From UBA7985 sp038141425 (GTDB lineage Bacteria > Pseudomonadota > Alphaproteobacteria > UBA7985), in assembly GCA_038141425.1 (NCBI GenBank), contig JAYQIC010000007.1:124001-188000 (forward strand): a DNA stretch of 64,000 nt, given 5' to 3'. Positions 19,061-29,253 of this stretch are shown piece by piece. Both the position numbers and the translations under genes were made by a program. Numbering within the stretch: position 1 is the first letter of the stretch; every line of letters begins with the position of its first letter. The notes under the pieces were generated by a model. It saw nothing but the letters and a program-made list of their open reading frames with translations. It was not told where the DNA came from and searched no databases.

Positions 19061-20680
19061 ATGGCTTACGCAGCAGATCACGCCGCTGACCACCACGACC
19101 ACAAGCCAAATCCGTTCTGGCGCTGGTTCGGTTCGACCAACCACAAAGACATCGGTACCCTGTACCTGGTGTTCTCGGTTATCACCGGGATCATCGGTGC
19201 GGCGCTGTCCGTGGTCATGCGGATGGAGCTGTCCGACCCGGGCGTCGAGTTCCTCGTCAAGGAAAACGGCGATCCCAACGGTCACTTCTGGAACACCATC
19301 ATCACCGCTCACGGGGTGATCATGATCTTCTTTGTGGTCATGCCCGCGCTGATCGGCGGCTTTGGTAACTGGTTTGTACCGCTGATGATCGGCGCGCCGG
19401 ATATGGCCTTCCCGCGCATGAACAACATCTCCTTCTGGCTGCTGGTTCCGGCGCTGGTCTTCGGTATTCTTTCCGCCGTCGTCGGCGGGGGTGCCGGTAC
19501 GGGGTGGACCTTCTATCCGCCGCTGTCGGTGATGCAGACCGATAAGATGTCGGTTTCGTTTGCGATCTTCGCCCTGCACATGGCGGGGGCGTCATCGATC
19601 ATGGGCGCGATCAACTTCATCACCACGATCCTGAACATGCGCGCGCCGGGCATGACCCTGCACCGCATGCCGCTGTTCGCCTGGGCCATGCTGGTCACGG
19701 CCTTCCTGCTGCTGCTGGCGGTGCCGGTTCTCGGTGGTGCCATCACCATGCTGCTGGCCGACAACGCTCTGGGCACCTGTTTCTTCTGTGCAGAAGGCGG
19801 CGACCCGGTCCTGTTCCAGCACCTGTTCTGGTTCTTCGGTCACCCTGAAGTTTACATCATGATCCTGCCGGCTTTCGGTATCGTCAGCCACGTGGTCAGC
19901 ACCTTCTCCCGCAAGCCGATCTTCGGCTACCTGGGCATGGCCTACGCCATGGTGTCGATCGGCTTCATCGGCTTCGTCGTCTGGGCTCACCACATGTACA
20001 CCGTCGGCATGCCGACCAACGTGCAGGCCTACTTCACCCTGGCGACCATGGTCATCGCGGTTCCGACCGGGATCAAGATCTTCTCCTGGATCGCGACCAT
20101 GTGGGGCGGCTCGATCCGCTTCACCACCCCGATGCTCTGGGCTGTCGGCTTCATCTTCCTGTTCACCCTGGGCGGCGTGACCGGCGTCATGCTATCCATG
20201 GCCCAGTTCGACAAGACGCTGCACGACACCTACTTCGTGGTCGCGCACTTCCACTACGTGCTGTCCATGGGCGCGGTGTTCGCGATCTTCTGTGGCTGGT
20301 ACTACTGGATCGGCAAAATGTCCGGCCGTCAGTACCCTGAATGGGCGGGCCAGCTGCACTTCTGGACCTTCTTCGCGGGCGTGAACCTGATCTTCTTCCC
20401 GCAGCACTTCCTGGGTCTGCAGGGCATGCCACGCCGCTACATCGACTACCTCGATACGCAGGCGTTCTACAACGCGATCTCGTCGTGGGGGGCCTACCTC
20501 TCCTTCGCTTCGACGATGTTCTTCCTGTGCATCGCCATCTACACGCTGGTTGCCGGTCGCCGTGTTGGCGACAACTACTGGGGTGACGGTGCGACCACGC
20601 TGGAATGGACCGTGTCTTCACCGCCGCCGTTCCACACCTTCGACGACCTGCCGCAGATCGAACCTGAGGCAGCGCACTAA
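19061..20680 (+). CDS. ctaD: Cytochrome c oxidase subunit I
   Basis: A 539-residue, twelve-helix catalytic subunit binding heme a, heme a3 and CuB. TNHKDIGTLYLVFSV starts the core; IITAHGVIMIFFVVMPALIG carries the heme a His. WFFGHPEVYIMILPAFG has the CuB His–Tyr pair, VWAHHMYTVGMP the other CuB histidines, and HFHYVLSMGAVFAIF the heme a3/a histidines. It is intact. It lies ~100 nt after ctaC and 11 nt before ctaB. Confidence 0.98.
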   Translation: MAYAADHAADHHDHKPNPFWRWFGSTNHKDIGTLYLVFSVITGIIGAALSVVMRMELSDPGVEFLVKENGDPNGHFWNTIITAHGVIMIFFVVMPALIGGFGNWFVPLMIGAPDMAFPRMNNISFWLLVPALVFGILSAVVGGGAGTGWTFYPPLSVMQTDKMSVSFAIFALHMAGASSIMGAINFITTILNMRAPGMTLHRMPLFAWAMLVTAFLLLLAVPVLGGAITMLLADNALGTCFFCAEGGDPVLFQHLFWFFGHPEVYIMILPAFGIVSHVVSTFSRKPIFGYLGMAYAMVSIGFIGFVVWAHHMYTVGMPTNVQAYFTLATMVIAVPTGIKIFSWIATMWGGSIRFTTPMLWAVGFIFLFTLGGVTGVMLSMAQFDKTLHDTYFVVAHFHYVLSMGAVFAIFCGWYYWIGKMSGRQYPEWAGQLHFWTFFAGVNLIFFPQHFLGLQGMPRRYIDYLDTQAFYNAISSWGAYLSFASTMFFLCIAIYTLVAGRRVGDNYWGDGATTLEWTVSSPPPFHTFDDLPQIEPEAAH

Positions 20681-20691
20681 GAAGGGGCACG

Positions 20692-21666
20692 ATGTCCAAC
20701 ATCGTCGATCAAAGCACCTCGGCGGCCGATGGGGTTGAAGACTCAGCCATCACCGCCGCCGAGCTGAGCGAAAAAGGCGCGCCACAGACCGGGTCCGTGG
20801 CGCGCGCTTATTTCCAGCTGCTGAAACCGCGGGTCATGACCCTTGTGGTCTTCACAGCGGCGGTCGGCCTGTGGTTGGCGACCGGGGAGATCGAGGCCTG
20901 GCGCGCGGCGCTGGGGCTACTGATTCTCGCGGTCGGAGCCGGGGCCTCGGGCGCCCTGAACATGTGGTACGACCGCGACATCGATGCGCTCATGTCGCGC
21001 ACGGCCAAGCGGCCGATCCCCAACGGCGATGTCAGTCCCAATGCGGCGCTGGTCTACGGCCTGGCGCTGTCCATCGGATCGGTGATCGCCCTAGGTCTGG
21101 TGACCAACTGGGTCGCCGCCGGCATCCTGGCCTTCACCAATGCCTTCTATGTCGTCATCTACACCATGTGGCTCAAGCGACGGACCGCGCAGAACATCGT
21201 CATTGGCGGTGCAGCCGGCTCCTTTCCGCCCATGATCGGCTGGGCCATGGTCTCGGGCGATATTTCGTGGGTTGGCTTCGTGCTCTTCGGCCTGATCTTC
21301 CTGTGGACCCCACCACACTTCTGGGCGCTGGCGCTGGTCAAGGAAAGCGAATACGGCGCGGTCAAAGTGCCCATGCTGCCAAACGTGGTTGGCGCGCAGG
21401 AAACCAAGCGCCAGATCGTCATCTACACCACTGCCATGTCGCTGATCGGGCTGGTGCCCTTCGTGCTGGGCGCGGCGGGTTACATCTACTTCGTGGTGTC
21501 GCTGGCCTTTGGCGGCCTGTTCATGGTCAACGCGTGGCAGCTGCTGCGCGGGGACTCGCTGGCACCGGCCAAGCGGATGTTCGGCTTCTCGATCTTTTAC
21601 CTGTTTTTGCTGTTCGGGCTGCTGCTCGTCGATGCCCGCAGCCACGTCAGTCTGACCTGGCTCTGA
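20692..21666 (+). CDS. ctaB: Protoheme IX farnesyltransferase (heme O synthase)
   Basis: A 324-residue UbiA-family membrane prenyltransferase that makes heme O from heme B for the oxidase. NMWYDRDIDALMSRTAKRPI contains the first Asp-rich, Mg-farnesyl-diphosphate-binding motif, and TPPHFWALALVKESEYGAVK is the typical second signature. Hydrophobic helices fill the rest. The frame is intact and it is tightly coupled to ctaD. Confidence 0.97.
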   Translation: MSNIVDQSTSAADGVEDSAITAAELSEKGAPQTGSVARAYFQLLKPRVMTLVVFTAAVGLWLATGEIEAWRAALGLLILAVGAGASGALNMWYDRDIDALMSRTAKRPIPNGDVSPNAALVYGLALSIGSVIALGLVTNWVAAGILAFTNAFYVVIYTMWLKRRTAQNIVIGGAAGSFPPMIGWAMVSGDISWVGFVLFGLIFLWTPPHFWALALVKESEYGAVKVPMLPNVVGAQETKRQIVIYTTAMSLIGLVPFVLGAAGYIYFVVSLAFGGLFMVNAWQLLRGDSLAPAKRMFGFSIFYLFLLFGLLLVDARSHVSLTWL

Positions 21667-21711
21667 TCAAGCGCCACCGGTCAGCCCGTTTTCTTCAAGG
21701 AGTGCGACACC

Positions 21712-21870
21712 ATGTCGGACAAGAAAAACTCTGAAAATCAGGATCGTCGCCCGAGTTGGGTCAAGGGCCGGGCCCGCGGCAATCTGATCATCTTCGCGGT
21801 ACTGGCCGTCTTCGTGCTGGGTTGGTACGGCTACTTCCTGATCAACACCGCGATGCGGGCGCAGCAGTAG
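21712..21870 (+). CDS. Small single-helix membrane protein, CoxF-like
   Basis: A 52-residue protein, MSDKKNSENQDRRPSWVKGR then ARGNLIIFAVLAVFVLGWYG and a short tail ending AMRAQQ. It has one transmembrane helix with a charged cytoplasmic N-terminus. AAGGAG is placed well upstream of the ATG. Small CoxF-type proteins of this size sit between ctaB and ctaG in alphaproteobacterial oxidase operons; a role in oxidase assembly is inferred from position. Confidence 0.75.
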   Translation: MSDKKNSENQDRRPSWVKGRARGNLIIFAVLAVFVLGWYGYFLINTAMRAQQ

Positions 21871-21910
21871 CGCCGCCGTCGCAGCAAGCGCAAGGCAGGA
21901 CCGCCATTCC

Positions 21911-22495
21911 ATGAGCACCCAGACCCCACCCATCCGCCGTCCGGGCGCGGGCAACACCCGCGTGCTGCTGCTCACCCTCGGCGTGATTGCGGGCATGCTG
22001 GCGCTGGTCGCGAGCGCCCCGCTGCCTACCGCAAGTTCTGCGAGATCACGGGCATTTCCGGGACGACGCAGGGTCGCCGAAGCCGGTGACGCGGCCGCCG
22101 CCGCCGAGCGCGCCAGCGTTACCGGTGGTCTGGGTGAGATTGAGGTGCTGTTCACGGCCAGCGTCGACCCCAGCCTGCCGTGGAAGTTCCGGCCGAAGCA
22201 GCGCACAGTGCGCCTGCCGATCGGGGAGCAGGGCGAAGTCGCCTACGAGGCTGAAAACCGCTCCCGCACCCAGACCACGCTGGGCACCGCCACGTTCAAC
22301 GTGACCCCGCTGCAGGCCGGTCGCTACTTCTCCAAAATCCAGTGTTTCTGCTTCGAGGAACAGCAGCTCGACCCCGGCCAGTCGGTCGATATGCCGGTGC
22401 TGTTTTACGTCGATCCGTCGATCCGCGATGACCCGGATCTGAAGGATCTGCGGCAGATCACACTCGCCTACACCTTCTTCAACGCCAACGACTGA
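21911..22495 (+). CDS. ctaG: Cytochrome c oxidase assembly protein CtaG/Cox11 (two compensating frameshifts)
   Basis: A copper chaperone that delivers CuB to subunit I. One N-terminal helix is followed by a periplasmic domain with VDPSLPWKFRPKQRTVRLPI and the copper-binding KIQCFCFEEQQLDPGQ. In the visible frame residues ~38–55 are nonsense, but the +1 frame at 22027–22071 encodes YRKFCEITGISGTTQ, the conserved juxtamembrane segment with its Cys. The frame therefore slips near 22025 and returns near 22075, most simply two sequencing indels. Confidence 0.92.
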   Translation: MSTQTPPIRRPGAGNTRVLLLTLGVIAGMLALVASAPLPTASSARSRAFPGRRRVAEAGDAAAAAERASVTGGLGEIEVLFTASVDPSLPWKFRPKQRTVRLPIGEQGEVAYEAENRSRTQTTLGTATFNVTPLQAGRYFSKIQCFCFEEQQLDPGQSVDMPVLFYVDPSIRDDPDLKDLRQITLAYTFFNAND

Positions 22496-22617
22496 TCACC
22501 GCGCCTAAGCTTCCGCAAAATTGCAGGGGTCGAAAGCGCCCGAAGCCCGTTGCACCGCGGCGCTCAGACGCTTACAAGACGTTTCGAATACCAACTTCAG
22601 CACAAGGACATCCAGCG

Positions 22618-23475
22618 ATGGCAGACGCACATCACGGTCCGAACCACGACTACCACCTTGTTGACCCTTCCATCTGGCCGCTGACCACGTCACTTTGTGT
22701 CGGCGCGCTGCTCTTTGGTCTGGTGCTGCTGTTCCACTTCGATCCGAACGCCAGCTACGAAGGTCTGATGGCGAACCTGATCGACGTACGCTGGTTCATC
22801 GTCGGCCTCGCTGGCGCGGGCGTGATCGCATCGGTCTTCGGCTGGTGGGGTGACGTCATCAAGGAGAGCCGACAGGGCGACCACAAGCCGATTGTGCAGC
22901 TGGGCCTGCGCTACGGCATGCTGTTCTTCATCGCCTCGGAAGTCATGTTCTTCTTCGCGTTCTTCTGGGCCTACTTCAACTTCGGCGTGACCGAAGAAGC
23001 CTGGCCGCCGAAGGGCACCGAAGCCTTCAACCCGATTGACATGCCGCTCTACAACACGGTGATCCTGCTGCTCTCCGGCGTCACGGTGACCTGGGCTCAC
23101 GAGGCCATCCGCCACGGTAACCGCTCGGACTACATGATTTCGCTGGGCCTGACGATCGTGCTCGGTGTCCTGTTCACCGGCATGCAGGCTGTGGAATACA
23201 ATGAAGCCTTCTCCGTCTTTGGCTACGGCCCGGATGCTGAGGGTGTTGTGCGCACCTACCCATCGGTGTTCCTGATCGCGACCGGCTTCCACGGCGCGCA
23301 CGTAATCATCGGGACGACCTTCCTGGCCGTGTGCTGGTTCCGGGGTCTGGCCAACAACATTACCAAGGAAAAGCACTTCGGCTTCGAAGCGGCTGCCTGG
23401 TACTGGCACTTCGTCGACGTGGTCTGGCTGTTCCTCTACGTCTCGATCTACTGGGGCATTTTCGACCGCGGCTAA
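22618..23475 (+). CDS. ctaE: Cytochrome c oxidase subunit III
   Basis: A 285-residue, seven-helix subunit that stabilises the oxidase and its proton uptake. NHDYHLVDPSIWPLTTSL is the typical start. IASEVMFFFAFFWAYFNFGV carries the conserved Glu, and later ATGFHGAHVIIGTTFLAVCW and WYWHFVDVVWLFLYVSIYW end the protein. Intact. It is separated from ctaG by ~120 nt with no visible gene. Confidence 0.97.
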   Translation: MADAHHGPNHDYHLVDPSIWPLTTSLCVGALLFGLVLLFHFDPNASYEGLMANLIDVRWFIVGLAGAGVIASVFGWWGDVIKESRQGDHKPIVQLGLRYGMLFFIASEVMFFFAFFWAYFNFGVTEEAWPPKGTEAFNPIDMPLYNTVILLLSGVTVTWAHEAIRHGNRSDYMISLGLTIVLGVLFTGMQAVEYNEAFSVFGYGPDAEGVVRTYPSVFLIATGFHGAHVIIGTTFLAVCWFRGLANNITKEKHFGFEAAAWYWHFVDVVWLFLYVSIYWGIFDRG

Positions 23476-23538
23476 GGCCGGCGGTCGTCCTGCCCCGGGC
23501 CGGCGGCCCCCTTTGCAGGGCGCGGTGGAGTTTCTGAC

Positions 23539-24270
23539 ATGAACCGCGCCTTTCAACCCCGTCCCTTTCTCTACATGCTGGCTGTGCCCTGCTTCGCGCT
23601 GCTGTGCGGCCTTGGCGTGTGGCAGCTGCAGCGGCTGGCGTGGAAGAACGACCTGCTGGCGGCTCAGGCTGCGCGGGAGGCGACCCCGGCGCTGGATATC
23701 CACAGCAGCCACGCGCTGGTCGGGCTCGCCGATTTCACCGGTGTGCGGCTGCGCGGTGACCTCGACCTTTCCCGTTCCATCGGTTTCTTCGGCCGCACCG
23801 CCAACGGGCGGCAGGGGCAGGATTTCTACGCCCCTCTCACGCTGGCTGATCAGCAGATTGTCTGGATCAAATTGGGGTGGCGCGAGACTGGTCCTGAAAC
23901 CGACACGGGGACAGAGGCAGGATTGCTCAGCGGCACCCTACCCGACGGGCAGGCCTACCGGGGCGGCTGGCGCGGCAACCCGCGCTTTAACCCCGGCAAC
24001 CAGCCCGAGCGCGACCTCTGGGCAGTGGCCGACCCCCGCAGCCTCTCCGCACACGTTGGCCTCGATCCTGAACAGACGTTGGCCCAGCTGGTCGAACTGA
24101 CACAGCCCCTGTCTGCGGGTGGCGGCTTCGTGCCCACACCCACCGGCAGCGAGCTTCGTAACCCCCACCTGAGCTATGCGGTACAATGGTTCAGCTTCGC
24201 GGCGCTGCTGGCACTGTTCGTCGCCTTGCTCAGCTTTCCCCGCCGCCCGGAAAAGGACCCCGCACCATGA
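23539..24270 (+). CDS. SURF1 family oxidase assembly protein
   Basis: A 243-residue inner-membrane protein with one helix at each end (LYMLAVPCFALLCGLGVWQL at the start, WFSFAALLALFVALLSF at the end) and a periplasmic loop. It assists heme a insertion into subunit I. LGVWQLQRLAWKNDLL is the family signature; NPHLSYAVQWFSFA is the conserved C-terminal motif. Its stop overlaps the next ATG by four bases (ATGA). Confidence 0.93.
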   Translation: MNRAFQPRPFLYMLAVPCFALLCGLGVWQLQRLAWKNDLLAAQAAREATPALDIHSSHALVGLADFTGVRLRGDLDLSRSIGFFGRTANGRQGQDFYAPLTLADQQIVWIKLGWRETGPETDTGTEAGLLSGTLPDGQAYRGGWRGNPRFNPGNQPERDLWAVADPRSLSAHVGLDPEQTLAQLVELTQPLSAGGGFVPTPTGSELRNPHLSYAVQWFSFAALLALFVALLSFPRRPEKDPAP

Positions 24271-25758
24271 CCGACTATGCCACGCTGGAAGCCCTTAACG
24301 CCCGCGCAGGAATCCTCGGTGAAGTGCTGTCGATCCTGCATTGGGATCAGCAGGCGATGATGCCCGCCGGCGGCAACGAAAGTCGTGGGGAGCAAACCGC
24401 CCTGCTGGAGACCATGATCCACGAAATCGCCGCTGGTCCGGCCATGGGGGAGGCGATCGAAGCGGCATCGGCCCAGAACGACCTCGACCCGTGGCAGCGG
24501 GCCAACGTCGCCGAATCCCGGCGCCGCTACCTGCGCGCCACGGCCTTGCCCGCCGATCTGGTGGCGGCCAAGGCCCGCGCCGAGAGTCAGGCTTTCGCCG
24601 TTTGGCAGCAGGCACGGCCGGCCGATGATTTCGCCGCTGCACTGCCGTCGCTGCGCACCTGCTTCGACCTCGCGCGGCAGGCGGGGCAGGCCATCGCCGA
24701 CGCCACCGGACAGCCACTGTACGAGGCGATGATCGAGGGCTTCGAGCCCGACCTGAGCGTGGCTGAGATCGACGCCGTGTTCGATGACTATGCTGCTTTC
24801 CTGCCTGACTTTCTCGATGATGTTCTGTCGGCGCAGGATCGCCGTGATCCGCCCCTGCCGCTGGAGGGACCCTTTGACGTCGAGCAGCAGAAGGCTGTGT
24901 TCCAGAAGATCATGGGCGCGCTGGGCTTCGATTTTGAGCATGGACGGCTGGATACTCTCGGCGCACCCCTTCTGCGGCGGTACCCCGACCGACGTGCGCA
25001 TGACCACGCGCTACCGCGATGACGCCTTCCTCGACGCGATGATGGGCGTGGTCCACGAAACCGGCCACGCGCTTTATGAGCAGGGATTACCGGCGAGCTG
25101 GGCGCGACAGCCAGTGGGGCAGTCGCGCGGCATGATGCTGCACGAGAGCCAGTCGCTGACCATCGAGATGCAGGTGGCGCGCTCGCTGGCCTTCATGAAA
25201 TTTGCCGCGCCGCAGTTGGCTCAGGCCTTTGGCCAGTCCGGTCCGGCGTGGACGGCGGAAAACCTTACCCGCCACGCCGCGCGGGTCGAGCGCAGCTTTA
25301 TCCGGGTGGAGGCTGATGAAGTCACCTACCCCGCGCACGTGATCCTTCGATACCGGCTGGAAAAGGCGATGCTCAAGGGCGACCTCGACCTCGCCGACCT
25401 GCCACAGGCGTGGGGCGATGGACTGGAAGCGCTGCTGGGTATTCGGCCGCCGTCGGACCGCGAAGGCTGCCTGCAGGATATCCACTGGTATAGCGGTGCT
25501 TTTGGCTACTTCCCGACCTACAGCCTCGGCGCCATGTGCGCGGCGCAGGTTTTCGCCGCTGCCCGCGAACAGCTGGGCGATGTCGACGCGAAGATCGAAG
25601 CGGGCGACTTCGCGCCTCTGCTCGGCTGGCTGCGGACCAACATCCACGGCAAGGCATCTTCTGGCTCGACCAACGAGATCCTGAGCGAGGCGACGGGCTC
25701 TCCCCTGCGCACAGATGCGTTCAAAGCGCATTTGCGGCGGCGTTACCTCGACGGCTAA
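24267..25758 (+). CDS. Carboxypeptidase Taq (M32 metallopeptidase), one frameshift
   Basis: A ~497-residue zinc carboxypeptidase. SILHWDQQAMMPAGGNESRG starts the domain. The frame changes near 24955, where GFDFEHGRLD in one frame continues as AHPFCGGTPTDVRMTTRY in another, the exact order expected. The zinc motif is VVHETGHALYEQG, and the conserved GMMLHESQSL follows. The C-terminal IHWYSGAFGYFPTYSLG is typical of M32. Translationally coupled to the SURF1 gene. Confidence 0.92.
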
Positions 25759-25819
25759 GCTGTTCCGAAACCAAGGCAGCACGCGCGAGCGCGCGCAAGC
25801 ACGCGGGAAAGAAAGCACG

Positions 25820-27211
25820 ATGCAGTACATCTCAACACGCGGATCGGCGCCCGAACTGGGGTTTGACGAAGTCCTGCTCGCCGGGTTGGCGAACGACGGC
25901 GGGCTTTACGTGCCCAAGTCGTGGCCGCAGGTCAGCGCCGAACAGCTGCGCCAGTGGGCGACCCTGAGCTATCAGGAGCTGGCGGTCGAGGTCATGCTGC
26001 CCTTCGTCGAAGACAGCATCCCGCGCGAAGATTTTGTCAAGCTGGTGGATCAGGCCTACGCGACCTTCCAGCACCCGTCGGTGACCCCGCTGAAGCAGCT
26101 GGATTCCAACCTGTACCTGCTGGAGCTGTTCCACGGTCCGACGCTGGCCTTCAAAGACTGCGCACTGCAGCTGCTGGGGCATCTGTTCGACTACGTGCTG
26201 GAGCGGCAGGATCGGCGCATCACCATCGTCGGCGCGACCTCCGGCGATACGGGTTCGGCGGCGATCGAGGCGATTAAGGGCCGCGCTCGGGCCGATATCT
26301 TCATCCTGTTCCCCGAGGGCCGGGTCAGCCCGGTGCAGCAGCGGCAGATGACCACGGTCACGGCGGAGAACGTCCACGCGCTGGCCATCGACGGCACCTT
26401 TGATGACTGTCAGGATCTGGTGAAAGCCATGTTCGCCGACAAGGCATTCCGGGAGACCGTGAACCTGTCGGCGGTGAACTCGATCAACTGGGCGCGGATC
26501 ATGGCCCAGATCGTCTACTACTTCTGGGCGGCGCTCCGGTTGGGTGCGCCGGAGCGGGAGGTCGACTTCTGCGTGCCGACCGGCAATTTCGGTAACGTGT
26601 TCGCGGGCTATGCTGCCAAGCAGATGGGGCTGCCTATGGGGCGGTTGATGGTCGGCTCCAACCGCAACGACATTCTGACCCGCTTCTTCGAAAGCGACGA
26701 CATGAGCGTGCGCGGGGTCGAGCCGAGCCTGAGCCCGTCCATGGATATTCAGATTTCGTCGAATTTCGAGCGCTACCTGTTCGACCTGCTCGACCGGGAC
26801 GGCAACGCGACGGCCAAGACCATGACCGACTTCCGCCAGACCGGGCGGATGCAGGTGGGGCAAGGCGGTTGGGATCGCGCCAAGTCTGAATTCCACGGCT
26901 TCTCGCTCAGCGATCCCGACTGTCTGGCGGCGATGAAGAACTGGCACGCGGCGACGGGCGAAGTGCTCGATCCGCACACGGTGATCGCGGTCCAGCACGC
27001 CGCCGAATTCGGCAGCAGTGAGCGCCCGGCGGTGGCGTTGGCCACGGCCCACCCGGCCAAGTTCCCCGCGGCGGTTGAGCAGGCGCTGGGCACCGAAACG
27101 GCGCTGCCCGCGCACCTTGCCGACCTCTATGACCGACCCGAGCGCTTCTCGGTGCTGGCCAATGCGCTCGAAGACGTGCAAAACCACGTTCTGAGCAACC
27201 GACGGGGCTGA
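25820..27211 (+). CDS. thrC: Threonine synthase
   Basis: A ~463-residue PLP enzyme making threonine from O-phosphohomoserine. MQYISTRGSAPELGFDEVLL is the usual start, and the PLP lysine is in FHGPTLAFKDCALQLLGH. TIVGATSGDTGSAAIEAI and VPTGNFGNVFAGYAAKQMG bind the cofactor phosphate. Intact. It follows the M32 gene by 61 nt and precedes the M16 gene by 37 nt. Confidence 0.97.
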   Translation: MQYISTRGSAPELGFDEVLLAGLANDGGLYVPKSWPQVSAEQLRQWATLSYQELAVEVMLPFVEDSIPREDFVKLVDQAYATFQHPSVTPLKQLDSNLYLLELFHGPTLAFKDCALQLLGHLFDYVLERQDRRITIVGATSGDTGSAAIEAIKGRARADIFILFPEGRVSPVQQRQMTTVTAENVHALAIDGTFDDCQDLVKAMFADKAFRETVNLSAVNSINWARIMAQIVYYFWAALRLGAPEREVDFCVPTGNFGNVFAGYAAKQMGLPMGRLMVGSNRNDILTRFFESDDMSVRGVEPSLSPSMDIQISSNFERYLFDLLDRDGNATAKTMTDFRQTGRMQVGQGGWDRAKSEFHGFSLSDPDCLAAMKNWHAATGEVLDPHTVIAVQHAAEFGSSERPAVALATAHPAKFPAAVEQALGTETALPAHLADLYDRPERFSVLANALEDVQNHVLSNRRG

Positions 27212-27248
27212 GACCCCCTACGCCGGTCCGCGCGGAGGGGGAGAAGTC

Positions 27249-28524
27249 TTGAGCGTCACCATCAGCCAACTGAACAACGGTCTGCAGATCGTCACCGACA
27301 CCATGCCCGGTGTGGAGACGGTGGCGCTGGGTCTGTGGTTCAAGGTTGGCGCCCGCTACGAGAAACCCGAACACAGCGGTATGGCGCACTTCCTCGAACA
27401 CCTGCTATTCAAAGGGACGGCGCGCCGGTCGGCCTTTGCCATCAGCGAGGAAATCGAGGCCAAGGGCGGCTATCTGAACGCCTACACCAGCCGTGAGAGC
27501 ACGGCCTTCTACGCGCGGATGCTGAGTAAGGATACGGCGCTGGGCATGGACGTGCTCGCCGATATCCTGCAGTTCTCGGCGCTCGAAGACGAGGATATCG
27601 AGCGCGAGCGCGCGGTGATCCTGCAGGAAATCGCGCAGGCAGAAGACGCCCCTGACGACGTGGTTTTCACCGATTTTCAGGCGCAGGCCTTCGCCGGGCA
27701 GGGGATTGGGACAGTCGGTGCTGGGCAGTCAGCAGACCGTGGGACAGATCGACCGAGCGGCTGCGCTGGATTTCTGGCGCTACCACTACCGGCCCGACAA
27801 GGCGATTCTGGTCGCCAGCGGCGGGGTCGACCACGACGACATCATCCGGCAGGCAGAGGCCCTGTTCTGGCCCGACCGGGCGCAACGCGGCCCGCGAGAG
27901 ATGCCGGCTGCTGCGCTCTATACCGGCGGTGTCCGCTTGCGTGAACGGGCGCTGGAGCAGGTCCATACCGTGCTTGGTTTCGAGGGCGCACCGGTGACCG
28001 AAGCCCGTTACTTCGCCAGCGCGGTGCTGGCGACGCTGCTCGGCGGTGGCGCGTCTTCGCGCCTGTTCCAGGAAGTGCGCGAGCGCAGAGGGCTTGCTTA
28101 CCACGTTGGCGCCCATACTTCGGGCTACGCCGATACCGGGCTGTTTTCCGTCTACGCAGGCACGGGGCAGGAGGCCGAGGCCGAACTGCTGACCGTGGTC
28201 ATCGACGAATTCCGACGGTTGGTGGAAGAGCCGATCCCGGAAGAAGAGGTCGAGCGCGCGCGGGCGCAGATCCGGACGTCTTTCCTGATGGCGCGGGAGA
28301 GCACATCCAGCCGGGCCGAAGATGCCGCTCAGCAGATGCTGGTCTACGGCATCCCGCGTTCGGTCGGGGACCTGATCGGGCAGATCGATGCGGTGGATTC
28401 GACGGCGCTGCGGCAGGAAGCTGAGTTGATCCTGTCCACCCCGGTCACACTCGCCGCCGTGGGGCCGCTGGACGACCCTGCCGCTCTGCACCAGCTGGGC
28501 GAGCGGTTGCGCGCAGCGGCCTAG
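27249..28524 (+). CDS. M16 family zinc protease (processing-peptidase-like), one frameshift
   Basis: A ~424-residue insulinase-family peptidase. The inverted zinc motif is HFLEH (MAHFLEHLLFKGT), with the distal Glu in ERERAVILQEIAQAED. GGGASSRLFQEVRERRGLAY is the conserved C-domain signature. The frame shifts at GGGG (27701–27704); removing one G gives FAGQGLGQSVLGSQQTV. The start is a TTG with GGAGG upstream. Cleavage targets are unknown. Confidence 0.92.
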
Positions 28525-28541
28525 TCGACGCTCTAGCGTTC

Positions 28542-29135
28542 CTATTCGGTATTTTTGGCTTGGGCAGGCAGAATCACCGCCTGACCACAGACGGCCTTGC
28601 CGTCCTGCACAATCATGGTCGGGTCGCCGTAGAGGACGTAGCCATCGGCCAGCGCAGCCGAGATCTTTTCACAGAATTCCCGGGTGTCGGGACCGGTCAG
28701 GAAGCGGTAGGCGAGGCGCTCGGTCGCCGGGCTGCCGTCGTCGCTGTCGGTCGGTTGAATGGACTCGATGCGGTACTGCGCAGTGGCGTCGTCGACCGTG
28801 GCCCACGCGCGTTCCTGCCACTTGGCTTCAGCTTCGGCATAGGTATCGAAGGGACCGTGGCGCTCGGGCACGCCGGCCCATTCCCGGAATGAAGTGTCCT
28901 TGAAGCTGCCGCCTATGACCCAGAAGGCACCCTTGCCGCCCGCGGTCATGTCGTCTTCTTCGATGTGGAAGTGGGCGTTGGCGTCGTCGACTGTTTCCCA
29001 CGCCAGGCGCTGCCAGACCTTGAGCGCTTTGTCGTAGTCGTCGAAGGGGCCTTCGCGGACTTCCTGGCTCCCATCCGCCAGATTTTTGAAGGCGGTCGAT
29101 TCATAGACGCCGCCCACGACCCAGAACTGCCGCAT
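28542..29135 (-). CDS. Protein with two DUF4170 repeats and a DUF1737 domain
   Basis: A 197-residue protein. Residues 1–60 (FWVVGGVYESTAF…VWQRLAWETVDDANAHFHIEE) and 70–125 (FWVIGGSFKDTSF…WQERAWATVDDATAQYRIES) are internal repeats of DUF4170. Residues ~140–190 (LAYRFLTGPDTREFCEKISA, VCGQAVILP) match DUF1737. All functions are unknown. Two DUF4170 copies plus DUF1737 in one chain is an unusual arrangement. It converges with the M16 gene. Confidence 0.8.
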   Translation of the reverse strand: MRQFWVVGGVYESTAFKNLADGSQEVREGPFDDYDKALKVWQRLAWETVDDANAHFHIEEDDMTAGGKGAFWVIGGSFKDTSFREWAGVPERHGPFDTYAEAEAKWQERAWATVDDATAQYRIESIQPTDSDDGSPATERLAYRFLTGPDTREFCEKISAALADGYVLYGDPTMIVQDGKAVCGQAVILPAQAKNTE

Positions 29136-29253
29136 GTCTGTCGCTTTTCTTGCTCTTGAAGGTGCTCGTGCTGATGCTGCTGGCGGAATGCCGCCGGATG
29201 CTGCGCTCTCCTACCGCCCTAAGGCGCCTCTGTCATCGCTCAAAGCGTGAGGG

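Noticed and set aside
25832..27187. 451-codon minus-strand frame
   Set aside because: Antisense to thrC; His/Arg/Gly-rich with no domain.
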